From: JACCZX01 sp963824935
Lineage (GTDB): Bacteria; Pseudomonadota; Gammaproteobacteria; Burkholderiales; Burkholderiaceae_F
Reading direction: 5' to 3'
DNA: 64,000 nucleotides
Assembly (NCBI GenBank): GCA_963824935.1
Contig: CAWGRF010000030.1
Span: forward strand, 124,001 to 188,000
Shown: one piece after another, positions 7,601 to 15,933 of the stretch
Layout: each line of letters opens with the position of its first letter
How positions within the stretch are numbered: the first letter of the stretch is position 1
Program-made: the position numbers and the translations under genes
The notes under the pieces: model-generated
Databases searched by the model: none
Told to the model about the DNA's origin: nothing
The model's input: only the letters and a program-made list of their open reading frames with translations

Positions 7601-9061
7601 AACCCGTGTGGATCGTCGATGACGACCGTTCGATCCGCTGGGTGCTGGAGAAAGCTCTCGCGCGCGAGAACATCCCGTGCAAGGCGTTTGGTGGCGCGCA
7701 GGAAGTGCTGCGCGAACTGGAGCTCGACACGCCGCAGGTGCTGGTGTCGGATATTCGCATGCCGGGTACGAGTGGCACCGAGCTGTTGCGTGCGGTCAAG
7801 CGCAAGCATCCGGCTCTGCCGGTGATCATCATGACCGCATTCTCGGATCTCGACAGTGCGGTGTCGTCGTTTCAAGGGGGCGCGTTTGAGTATCTGCCGA
7901 AGCCATTTGATGTCGACAAGGCAGTCGAGCTGATTCGCCGAGCGGTCGATGAAAGCGTGCGCGAATCGCAGGTGGAGGAGTCGCCGGCGGACGTCCCAGA
8001 AATTCTCGGACAAGCGCCGTCGATGCAGGACGTGTTTCGTGCAATCGGCCGATTGTCACAATCGAATGTGACGGTGCTTCTGGTCGGCGAATCGGGCAGC
8101 GGCAAGGAAGTCGTTGCGCGTGCGCTGCACAAGCACAGTCCACGCGCGCAGATGCCGTTTATCGCGCTCAACATGGCCGCGATTCCGCGCGATCTGCTGG
8201 AAAGCGAGTTGTTCGGCCATGAGCGCGGCGCGTTTACCGGTGCGCAGGCAATGCGTCGAGGCCGCTTCGAACAGGCCGAAGGCGGCACGCTGTTTCTCGA
8301 CGAGATTGGTGACATGCCGTCCGAATTGCAAACACGTCTGCTGCGCGTGCTGTCGGACGGGACGTACTACCGGGTGGGTGGCCACCAGCCGATCAAGGCC
8401 GATGCGCGAGTCATCGCGGCGACACATCAGAATCTCGAAGAGCGTGTGCAACAGGGCTCGTTTCGGGAAGACCTGTATCACCGGTTGAACGTGATCAGAT
8501 TGCGGCTGCCGTCGCTGCGCGAGCGGCGCGAAGATATCGCGTTACTGGCGCGCCATTTTCTTGCCAAGAGCGCGGCAGAGCTCGGCGTCGATCCGAAGCG
8601 ATTGTCTGACGACGCGCTTGGCTTTATCAGCCAGCTACCGTTTCCCGGCAACGTGCGGCAACTCGAAAATCTGTGCCACTGGTTGACGGTACTCGCACCG
8701 GCGCAAGTGGTGAAAATCGAGGATCTGCCGTCGGAACTCCGGCATCGCAACGTCTGCGACAGCGCCGGATAGTGCATCGAGCGGCGCGGCGGCCAATGAT
8801 GCAAATTTGCCGGTGGCATCAGGATCGGCCGCAGCATGGCCGGATCAAAACTGGTTGGCCCAGCTGACCGCAGAGGTCGAGCGACGATTAAGGGCCGGCA
8901 CACCGGATCTGATGGACACTCTGGCGCGCGAGTTCGAAGCGGCCGTTATCCGCGCCGCACTGAAACACACGCACGGCCGGCGGATTGACGCCGCGAGCCG
9001 GCTGGGCGTAGGTCGCAACACGATTACGCGCAAGATTCAGGACCTCGGACTGGAAGAGTAA
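7597..9061 (+). CDS. glnG: Nitrogen regulator NtrC (sigma-54 activator), frameshifted near 8740
   Basis: The receiver domain (residues 1-120) has the phospho-acceptor Asp52 in VLVSDIRMPG. The AAA+ domain has Walker A GESGSGKE, the sigma-54 contact loop GAFTGA, and Walker B TLFLDEIGD. The first frame stops at 8772. The linker and Fis-type DNA-binding domain (AALKHTHGRRIDAASRLGVG, then RNTITRKI) continue in the +1 frame to 9061. One extra base around 8738-8745 explains the break, which lies in the variable linker. Corrected, the protein would be about 487 residues, normal for NtrC. If the shift were real, the protein would lose DNA binding. Confidence 0.85.
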
Positions 9062-9232
9062 GCGGTCTAGCCGCCGGTGATCCCGCGCGGCTAACAACAC
9101 CTGTCCGGCGGCGCTGCATTTCATCGCACGATCCCGCGCTTCGTCGCAGCGGAAGCGACGCCGGCGGCCGACCGAGGATAATCGCGCCCCATCATGGGAG
9201 CCGGCCACAAGCCGAGCATCCGCGGGGAATTG

Positions 9233-10396
9233 ATGATCAAGCGAAAACGCTGGTTGTGGATCGGAGTGCTGGTGGCGGTGGCGGCAGCAGGCTCCGGAAT
9301 CGCGCTGACGTCAAAAAAGTCGGACGCTGACAGGAAGAAGCGCGAGCGCCCGGTGCTCGAGTTCGCGCAAGCCGATGTGGTCACGCTGCAGCCGAAGCGG
9401 CTCGCGTTCGAGCTTGCGGTGCCGGGTTCAGTGCAGGCCGTTTCCCAAACGACGGTGCGCGCGAAGCTGTCAGCCGAAGTCAAGCGCGTGCTGCTGCGCG
9501 AAGGCGACCGAGTGACGGCCGGCCAGCAGATCGCCGAGTTCGACACCGCGCAGCTGCGAGCGCAGATGGCAGAGCGCAAGGCCACGCTTGAATCGGCGCG
9601 CGCGCAGCTGGCAATGGCCGAGCGCACGCGCGAGTCGAACGCGCAGCTGGTCAAGCAGAATTTCATTTCGCAGAATGCGTTCGACACGGCCGACAAGGCG
9701 CATCAGGTGCAGCTGGCTGCGGTTGCAGCAGCCAAGGCGCAACTGGAACTGTCTGAGCTGGCGATGACCGATTCAGTCGTGCGCGCGCCGATTGCCGGCA
9801 CGGTGTCCAAGCGCCACGTGCAGCCGGGCGAAAAGGTGAGCTTTGATGCGCCGCTGTTGTCGATCGTCGATCTGACGCAGCTCGAAGTGCAGGCGCAGGT
9901 GCCGGTGTCCGATGTGACGCAGATTCGCAAGGGAATGCCGGCACAGATCGACGTCGAGGGCATCGCCGGCCGTCGCTTCGAAGGTCGCGTCGAACGGATC
10001 AATCCAAGCGCCGAACCTGGCACGCGCACGATCAACATCCACGTATCGCTGGCGAACGAAGACTCGCTGCTGAAGACCGGCATGTTCGCGCGCGTGTCGA
10101 TGACAACCGCAGCAGAGATCGAAGTACCGGCGCTTCCGTTGTCGGCGGTGCGCTTCGAAGGCGGGCAGAGCTACGTGTGGGTCATCGCCGACGACAAGCT
10201 CGCGCGACGCCCGGTGGGCATCGGTAGACGCGACGAGCGCGCGCAGCTGGTCGAAGTGACGTCCGGAGTGACACCGGGCGACGTCGTGCTGGCGACCAAG
10301 TTCGACAATCTGAAGGATGGACTGGCGGCGAAGGTGATCAGCCTGGCCGCCGAATCGAAGATCGCCGACAAGAATCGCCCGGCGGCCGCCAACTAG
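9233..10396 (+). CDS. RND efflux periplasmic adaptor (membrane fusion protein)
   Basis: 387 residues. An N-terminal membrane anchor (RWLWIGVLVAVAAAGSGIAL) is followed by split lipoyl/barrel-sandwich halves: AKLSAEVKRVLLREGDRVTAG near residue 75, and VRAPIAGTVSKRHVQPGE near residue 190. An alpha-hairpin rich in Ala and Gln lies between them, and beta-barrel and membrane-proximal domains follow. The ATG at 9233 is chosen because GGGGAA precedes it; an in-frame ATG at 9194 lacks this. It would link the inner-membrane pump encoded next to an outer-membrane channel, which is not encoded here. Confidence 0.9.
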   Translation: MIKRKRWLWIGVLVAVAAAGSGIALTSKKSDADRKKRERPVLEFAQADVVTLQPKRLAFELAVPGSVQAVSQTTVRAKLSAEVKRVLLREGDRVTAGQQIAEFDTAQLRAQMAERKATLESARAQLAMAERTRESNAQLVKQNFISQNAFDTADKAHQVQLAAVAAAKAQLELSELAMTDSVVRAPIAGTVSKRHVQPGEKVSFDAPLLSIVDLTQLEVQAQVPVSDVTQIRKGMPAQIDVEGIAGRRFEGRVERINPSAEPGTRTINIHVSLANEDSLLKTGMFARVSMTTAAEIEVPALPLSAVRFEGGQSYVWVIADDKLARRPVGIGRRDERAQLVEVTSGVTPGDVVLATKFDNLKDGLAAKVISLAAESKIADKNRPAAAN

Positions 10397-10404
10397 GAAC
10401 CTGT

Positions 10405-13400
10405 ATGTGGATTACGCGGGTTTCGATCAATCATCCGGTGTTCGCCACGATGGTGATGGTGGCGCTGACTGTGCTCGGCCTGTTCTCGTATATCAAGCTC
10501 GGCGTCGAGGCGATGCCCGACGTTCGTCCGCCGCTGGTTTCGATCCAGGTGCGCTATCCGGGCGCGTCGCCAGAGCAGGTCGAGAACGATTTGGCGAAGC
10601 CGATCGAGAACGCAGTCAACACGGTGGCCGGCGTCAAGCGCATTCTGTCCGCGTCGTACGAGGGCATTTCGTACTCGTGGATCGAGTTCAGGCTGGACGT
10701 CGATCAGGACCGCGTGATCCAGGAGGTGCGCGACAAGATCGCGCAAATTCGCGGCGGCTTTCCGCGCGACGTCAAGGACCCGGTCGTTACGCGCGGCGGC
10801 GACGAGAACGATCAGCCGGTCGCCTTTTATGCACTGCTGGCGGACAGTAAATCGGGTTTGTCGCAGCGGCAGCTAACGACACTCGGCGAGCAGGTCGTGC
10901 AGAAAGGCTTCGAACGCATCAACGGCGTCGGCCGCGTCGCGCTCGCCGGAACAGTCACGCGCGAGGTCCAGGTGCGAGTCGATCCGGCGCGGCTGACCGC
11001 ATACGGCCTGACCGTCGATCAGGTGGTGGCCGCGCTGCGCAGTGCGAACGTCAGCGTGCCGGTTGGCACGATCAGTAACAACACGGTCGAGGCGATCGTC
11101 CGCGTCGATGGCCGCATCGACGAGCCGAACAAGTTCGGCAAGATCATCGTCGCGCGTAAGAACGGCGCACCGATCATGTTGTCGCAGGTCGCCGAAGTGC
11201 TCGATACCGAACGCGAGCGCGCCTCGATCGCACGCATCAACGGCAGTCCGGCGATCAGCTTCTACGTCTTCAAAGCGCAGGACGCCAACATCGTGCAGGT
11301 CGGCGACAGCCTGAAGTTCGCCGCCGAGAGCATCCGCAAGCAGCTACCGGCCGGCACCGAGCTGAAGCTGCTGCGCTCGAGCTCGGACTTCGTCAAGGCC
11401 GCAGTCGACAATGTGAAGATCACGATCATCGAAGGCGCTCTGCTGACGGTGCTGATCGTTTTTCTATTTCTCGGCAGCTGGCGCAGCACGGTGATCACGG
11501 GGCTGACGCTGCCGATCGCGGTGATTGCCACTTTCATCGCGATCTACGCGTTCGGCTTCACGCTGAATTACATGACGCTGATGGCGCTGTCACTGACGAT
11601 CGGCCTGCTGATCGACGACGCGATCGTGGTGCGCGAGAACATCGTGCGCCACATTCACATGGGCAAGGACCACTACACCGCCGCGCGCGAAGGCACCGAC
11701 GAAATCGGGCTCGCGGTGCTGGCGACGACGTTCTCGATCGTCGCCGTGTTCGTGCCGATCGCGTTCATGAGCGGCATCGTCGGCAAGTTCTTCTATCCGT
11801 TCGGCATCACAGTGGCCGTTGCGGTGCTGGTGTCGCTGTTCGTCAGCTTCACGCTCGATCCGATGCTGTCCGCCGTGTGGCGCGACCCGCCGCGCGGATT
11901 GCACAACGCGCGCATCATCGGACCAATCCTGCGCGGCTTTGAGCGGATGATGGATCGCGTGCACGCGATCTACGGCAGGTTGCTGGGATGGGTGCTGTCG
12001 TCGCGCAAATACAAGCTCGGCTTCGTGCGGATCGGCCCGCGCGGCATCGCTTTATGGATTGCAGCGTTTAGCTTCGTCGCGGCGATTCCGATTGCCGGAG
12101 TGGTCGGCACCGAGATGATGCCGGAAGCCGACGAGGCGTTTACCAGCGTGCGTCTGACGCTGCCAGTTGGCTCCAGCCTCGAGTATGCAGACGAGCGGGT
12201 GAAGCGAGTGGAAGCGGCGCTGCGCGAGTTCAAGGAAATCGACTCGATCGATACCGGCATCGGCACCGAAGGCGCGAAGAATACGGGACGACTGAACCTG
12301 AAACTGGTGCCGCGCTCGCAGCGCAATCGTTCGCAGAAGCAGCTCGAACAGGCGATCCGCCAGCGGCTAGCGTCGATTCCCGGCATCGAAGTGAAGGTCG
12401 GTTGGGGTGGGCCGATTTACGTCGCGCTGCTCGGCAATAACGACGCCGAGATGCAGCGTGTGATCAACGATCTGAGGCAGAGGATCTTGTCGATTCGCGG
12501 CATTACCGATATTGACGTGTCGTACAAGGAAGGCACGCCGGCCTTGTCAGTGCGCCTGAAGCCCGAGCTTGCTTCCGAATATGGCGTCACCTACGCGCAG
12601 TTGGGCACGACGCTGCGCGCGTTGATCGGCGGCGAAAACTCCGGTTACTGGTTGGCGCCCGACGGTCAGAACTACGAGGTAATCACCCAGATTCCGCGCG
12701 CCAGCCGCACAGTGATCGACGATGTTTCCGGTATGAACATCGCGACCGGCCGGCAGCTCGCCGACGGCACGCCGGAAGTGATCCCGTTGCGTTCGATCGC
12801 GACGATCGAGCGCACATTTAATCCGGAGAATATTCGGCGTCAGGATCTGCAGCGCAGAATCGCGCTGTGGGCCAACGTTGAAGGACGTCCGTCGGGCGAT
12901 GCCGGCAAGGAAGTGCAGGAGATGGTCAAGGCGTACGAACTGCCTCCGGGCTTGCGCTTCGACGTCGGCGGGCAGATTCGCGATCAGCAGGAGGTCAACG
13001 CTGCGATCTTCGGCGCGCTCGCGCTGGCAGTGATCTTCATTTACATCGTGCTCGCGTCGCAGTTCGGCAGCTTCCTGCAGCCGATCGCGATCATGGCGTC
13101 GCTGCCCCTGTCGATTGTCGGCGTGATGCTTGCGCTTTTGATAACAAAGACGACGCTGAATATCTTTTCGATGATCGGTATCGTGTTCTTGATGGGACTG
13201 GTAACGAAGAACGCGATCCTGCTGGTCGATTTTGCGAACAGGGGCCAGCGTGAAGGCCTGGGTCGCAATGACGCATTGCTGGCTGCCGGTCAGGTGCGCT
13301 TGCGCCCGATATTGATGACGACTGCTGCGATGATCTTCGGCATGCTGCCGTTAGCCATCGGACTCGGGGAAGGCTCGGAGCAGCAGGCGCCGATGGGACG

Positions 13401-13551
13401 TGCGATTATCGGCGGCGTCATTACGTCGACGCTGCTGACGCTGGTCGTCGTCCCGGTGATCTACACCTATGTCGACGCGCTGGAGCGGCGCCTGAAGGGT
13501 CCGCGCCGCGGAGCGGCAGCACTGACGCATCAACCGGCCGACAAAGCGTAG
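10405..13551 (+). CDS. RND-family efflux transporter, inner-membrane pump (HAE1 type)
   Basis: 1048 residues, the usual size of an AcrB-like trimeric proton/drug antiporter. TM1 lies at the N-terminus (HPVFATMVMVALTVLGLFSY). A first periplasmic domain follows, then TM2-6 around residues 335-500, including LIDDAIVVRENIVRH with the paired Asp residues of the proton relay in TM4. After a second periplasmic domain come the C-terminal membrane segments, with VTKNAILLVDFANRGQREG and RLRPILMTT. It begins 8 bp after the adaptor gene. The exported substrate cannot be read from the sequence. Confidence 0.93.
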   Translation: MWITRVSINHPVFATMVMVALTVLGLFSYIKLGVEAMPDVRPPLVSIQVRYPGASPEQVENDLAKPIENAVNTVAGVKRILSASYEGISYSWIEFRLDVDQDRVIQEVRDKIAQIRGGFPRDVKDPVVTRGGDENDQPVAFYALLADSKSGLSQRQLTTLGEQVVQKGFERINGVGRVALAGTVTREVQVRVDPARLTAYGLTVDQVVAALRSANVSVPVGTISNNTVEAIVRVDGRIDEPNKFGKIIVARKNGAPIMLSQVAEVLDTERERASIARINGSPAISFYVFKAQDANIVQVGDSLKFAAESIRKQLPAGTELKLLRSSSDFVKAAVDNVKITIIEGALLTVLIVFLFLGSWRSTVITGLTLPIAVIATFIAIYAFGFTLNYMTLMALSLTIGLLIDDAIVVRENIVRHIHMGKDHYTAAREGTDEIGLAVLATTFSIVAVFVPIAFMSGIVGKFFYPFGITVAVAVLVSLFVSFTLDPMLSAVWRDPPRGLHNARIIGPILRGFERMMDRVHAIYGRLLGWVLSSRKYKLGFVRIGPRGIALWIAAFSFVAAIPIAGVVGTEMMPEADEAFTSVRLTLPVGSSLEYADERVKRVEAALREFKEIDSIDTGIGTEGAKNTGRLNLKLVPRSQRNRSQKQLEQAIRQRLASIPGIEVKVGWGGPIYVALLGNNDAEMQRVINDLRQRILSIRGITDIDVSYKEGTPALSVRLKPELASEYGVTYAQLGTTLRALIGGENSGYWLAPDGQNYEVITQIPRASRTVIDDVSGMNIATGRQLADGTPEVIPLRSIATIERTFNPENIRRQDLQRRIALWANVEGRPSGDAGKEVQEMVKAYELPPGLRFDVGGQIRDQQEVNAAIFGALALAVIFIYIVLASQFGSFLQPIAIMASLPLSIVGVMLALLITKTTLNIFSMIGIVFLMGLVTKNAILLVDFANRGQREGLGRNDALLAAGQVRLRPILMTTAAMIFGMLPLAIGLGEGSEQQAPMGRAIIGGVITSTLLTLVVVPVIYTYVDALERRLKGPRRGAAALTHQPADKA

Positions 13552-13581
13552 CCGCAGATCTTCTGCTAACGGGGCAACACG

Positions 13582-13902
13582 ATGAGCACTGAACCAGCGC
13601 GTCCAGTAGGCAATGCGAACGAGCTAGCCAGCGTCGAACGAAGAGCGCGGCGCAGGCTCGTTGCCGAAAAGGGCTTTTACGTGCATCTGGTGACCTACGT
13701 CGCCGTTATCAGCGCGTTGTTCATCATTAATGCGCTTACTGGCAGCGGCCGTTGGTGGTTCGTGTGGCCCGCTATCGGATGGGGTATCGGTATCGCCGTG
13801 CATGCCCTCGCGACCTTCGGTTTGGTCGGTCTGCTGGGTCGCGATTGGGAAGATCGCCGACTCAAGGAACTGATGGACGAGGAACAACGGCGACGGGTTT
13901 AA
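13582..13902 (+). CDS. 2TM-domain small membrane protein
   Basis: 106 residues. A basic amphipathic N-terminus (ASVERRARRRLVAEKGFYVH) is followed by two hydrophobic helices at about residues 35-52 and 57-83, then a charged tail (WEDRRLKELMDEEQ). This matches the Pfam 2TM-domain layout. Such domains occur alone or fused to LytTR-type regulators; function unknown. It lies 30 bp after the RND pump and may be co-transcribed with it. Confidence 0.75.
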   Translation: MSTEPARPVGNANELASVERRARRRLVAEKGFYVHLVTYVAVISALFIINALTGSGRWWFVWPAIGWGIGIAVHALATFGLVGLLGRDWEDRRLKELMDEEQRRRV

Positions 13903-13928
13903 GACATCGTCTTTCGTTTCGCCCGCCG

Positions 13929-14516
13929 ATGGCACGGGCCGTTTCTTGGCTTGAACAGGATCCCGACGAGCGCATCGTTCGCTGGGGCTGGACGATATGG
14001 ATCGCATGGGGCGTCATCGGCGGCGCGTTGTTCCTACAAGACGTGCGGAGCGGAATCGGCGCGCTCAGTCTGGTGCTGGTGGCACCGTTCTGGGGTATGT
14101 GGTTGTTATGGCCCAGCTACCGCGCAATGCGCTGGTGGTGGCGCTGGCAGTACGAAGGCGCATGGGCTGAATGGAACGGAACGTATTACGAATTCGACGG
14201 ACGCCAGATAAGAATTCTGACGCAGGACGATTCGATCTGGATCGTTGCCCGTGATGTGTTCGACGCGCTTGACTTGCATGGCCGCCAGCGCGATGCCGCG
14301 CGCGTGCGGCAGATTGCCGGGCGCGACGGACTAATCCGGCCGCCCGGCTCGCGGTTGTTGGCATTTTCCGAAATCGGGATCAAGGCATGGCTTGATCGCC
14401 GCACTGATGCCACGGCTCATCAGTTTGCACACTGGCTGGACAAGCAGGTGATCGTGCCGTATCGCAAACGTTTGGAGATATCGGGAGATGGCAGGACAGG
14501 GGAGCACGTCGAGTGA
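13929..14516 (+). CDS. Membrane protein with a BRO-N/antirepressor-like C-terminal domain
   Basis: 195 residues. The start at 13929 gives a protein beginning ARAVSWLEQDPDE and leaves 26 bp after the previous gene. Two hydrophobic segments (about residues 18-36 and 42-62) are followed by a Trp-rich juxtamembrane stretch (RWWWRWQYEGAWAEWNG). The soluble part starts YEFDGRQIRILTQDD, then IWIVARDVFDALDL, and contains FSEIGIKAWLDRRTD followed by AHQFAHWLDKQVI. This order resembles BRO-N domains of phage antirepressors, which makes a membrane-tethered version unusual. The domain call is by eye and tentative; I am confident only that the gene is real. Confidence 0.65.
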   Translation: MARAVSWLEQDPDERIVRWGWTIWIAWGVIGGALFLQDVRSGIGALSLVLVAPFWGMWLLWPSYRAMRWWWRWQYEGAWAEWNGTYYEFDGRQIRILTQDDSIWIVARDVFDALDLHGRQRDAARVRQIAGRDGLIRPPGSRLLAFSEIGIKAWLDRRTDATAHQFAHWLDKQVIVPYRKRLEISGDGRTGEHVE

Positions 14517-14533
14517 TGCCAGCGTCGGTGAAG

Positions 14534-14721
14534 CGCGCAAGCGTTTGGCGTAGCTGCGCTGCCTGAGGCGTCGGTCCCTGCGGGACTGCTCTGCGGTACT
14601 CGCGCCAGCGGGCGGGCCTGCAAACTCGCTGCGCTCAGACAGGCAGGCCCTTAAGGCTCCCGCAGGCGCTCCGCTCCTCGACGACGCCCAAGGCAACGCC
14701 GCTACACCAAACGCTTGCGCG
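14534..14721. repeat. Large nested palindrome, REP/BIME-like element
   Basis: Three nested stems lie between two convergent genes. The outer stem pairs 14534-14554 with 14701-14721 (20 of 21 positions) and continues less perfectly to 14573/14682. The middle stem pairs CCTGCGGGA at 14577-14585 with TCCCGCAGG at 14658-14666. The inner stem pairs GGGCCTGC at 14614-14621 with GCAGGCCC at 14643-14650, and its loop contains AACTCGCTGCGCTCAGACAG. Convergent intergenic placement and this loop sequence are typical of REP-like palindromes. No transposase (RAYT) is visible in the window. Confidence 0.7.
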
Positions 14722-14749
14722 TCGGCGCCAGCAGATCGTGGACCGCTTC

Positions 14750-15331
14750 TCAGTTGTTGCTTGCTGCCGCCGACGGCTTTTCTTTCTGCGTCAACGGACG
14801 TGCGGGCTCCTGCTTGAAATTGCCAGGCAGTTGCGACGTCCGCGGATATCCGGATGCATCGAGCGTGCTGTTCCACTCGTCGGGATCGAATCCGATCAGC
14901 GCCGCGTTGCCGACGGTTACGACCGGAACGCCCTCAGCATTCGTAAGCCGCTTCAGTTCGACTGAGTCATCGCCGGTTTCGATGGTCCGCTCCGCAAATG
15001 GCACGCCCCGCTTGACGAGAAACTGGCGCGCCGTATTGCATGGCGGGCACTTGCCGGCGGTGAAAAGCATGACTGGATAAGCGGCTACAGCACGCCCCAC
15101 CTGATAAGGCAGCATCGATTGAGCCTGGAAGCCGATCTGCCGTAGATCGATGCGCAAGAGGTTCTGTGCATCCGGCGGTGGACGGTCGCCGTAGTTGACT
15201 TGTGCGCGCGCGTCCGTCCAGCGGTAAAGAAACTTGCGCACCTCTCTGTCGTTGTCTGCGGGCGCCTGTGCCATCACCGATGACTGCAGCAGTGCAATCA
15301 TCGCGGCGGCAATCAGCGTCGACAATTTCAT
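14750..15331 (-). CDS. Exported DUF4124-glutaredoxin fusion protein (copy 1)
   Basis: 193 residues. A signal peptide (KLSTLIAAAMIALLQSSVMAQA) is followed by a DUF4124 segment (YRWTDARAQVNYGDRPPPDA) at about residues 40-60. A glutaredoxin/thioredoxin fold follows, with the redox motif CPPC in LFTAGKCPPCNTARQFL and a conserved VPVVTVG loop with the cis-Pro. It probably acts on disulfides in the periplasm. It is the downstream member of a tandem pair with the gene at 15348-15929 (16 bp apart). Confidence 0.8.
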   Translation of the reverse strand: MKLSTLIAAAMIALLQSSVMAQAPADNDREVRKFLYRWTDARAQVNYGDRPPPDAQNLLRIDLRQIGFQAQSMLPYQVGRAVAAYPVMLFTAGKCPPCNTARQFLVKRGVPFAERTIETGDDSVELKRLTNAEGVPVVTVGNAALIGFDPDEWNSTLDASGYPRTSQLPGNFKQEPARPLTQKEKPSAAASNN

Positions 15332-15347
15332 CAGCACTCCGTCGTGA

Positions 15348-15929
15348 TTAGCTCTTCGGCGCAGGCGAGTTGCCTGACGCTGGGCGGTCAGCCGCGTCGC
15401 GCGGCAAAATGGGCTTTGGCGGCTCGGCACGGTAAGTGGCCGGCAACACGATTTGAGCCGGATAGCCAGCCGCGCTTAGCGCGGCGAGCCACGCAGCCTC
15501 CCTGAAGCCGAGATGTGGTGTACGGCCCAGAGTCATCACCGGCACCGATGTAGTACCGACACGCCGCTTCAGCTCCTCGGCGTCCACGTCGGTGTCGACC
15601 ACCACTTCCTGATATGGAACGCTGCGCTTCCGAAGCCAGATGCGTGCCGATTCGCAGGGACCACAGTCCGGCGCCGTATAGAGCGTGATCGGGAAGGTCG
15701 CCATTGCCTTGCGCAACTCGAATGGAATACCACCCGTCGGATCGCCTGCCTCGGTACGGCCGCGACTATCCACGCGAGAAAGATTCTTCGCGTCCGCCGG
15801 CGGCGCATCGCCGTAGTTGACTTGGCCGTTGGGATCGGTCCAGCGGTATTGCGCTAGTGCCGATCCAGCCGCTAAGAGCGGCACCACCGTAAGTGCCGCC
15901 AGTCCCAGTCGATAACGGTTCGAATTCAT
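15348..15929 (-). CDS. Exported DUF4124-glutaredoxin fusion protein (copy 2)
   Basis: 193 residues, with the same plan as its neighbour: signal peptide (RLGLAALTVVPLLAAGSALA), DUF4124 (YRWTDPNGQVNYGDAPPADA), then a glutaredoxin-like domain with CGPC in LYTAPDCGPCESARIWL and VPVMTLG. The conserved skeleton with many substitutions indicates an old tandem duplication. The active-site dipeptides differ (GP here, PP in copy 1), which can shift redox potential, so the two may have different partners. Confidence 0.8.
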   Translation of the reverse strand: MNSNRYRLGLAALTVVPLLAAGSALAQYRWTDPNGQVNYGDAPPADAKNLSRVDSRGRTEAGDPTGGIPFELRKAMATFPITLYTAPDCGPCESARIWLRKRSVPYQEVVVDTDVDAEELKRRVGTTSVPVMTLGRTPHLGFREAAWLAALSAAGYPAQIVLPATYRAEPPKPILPRDAADRPASGNSPAPKS

Positions 15930-15933
15930 TTCC

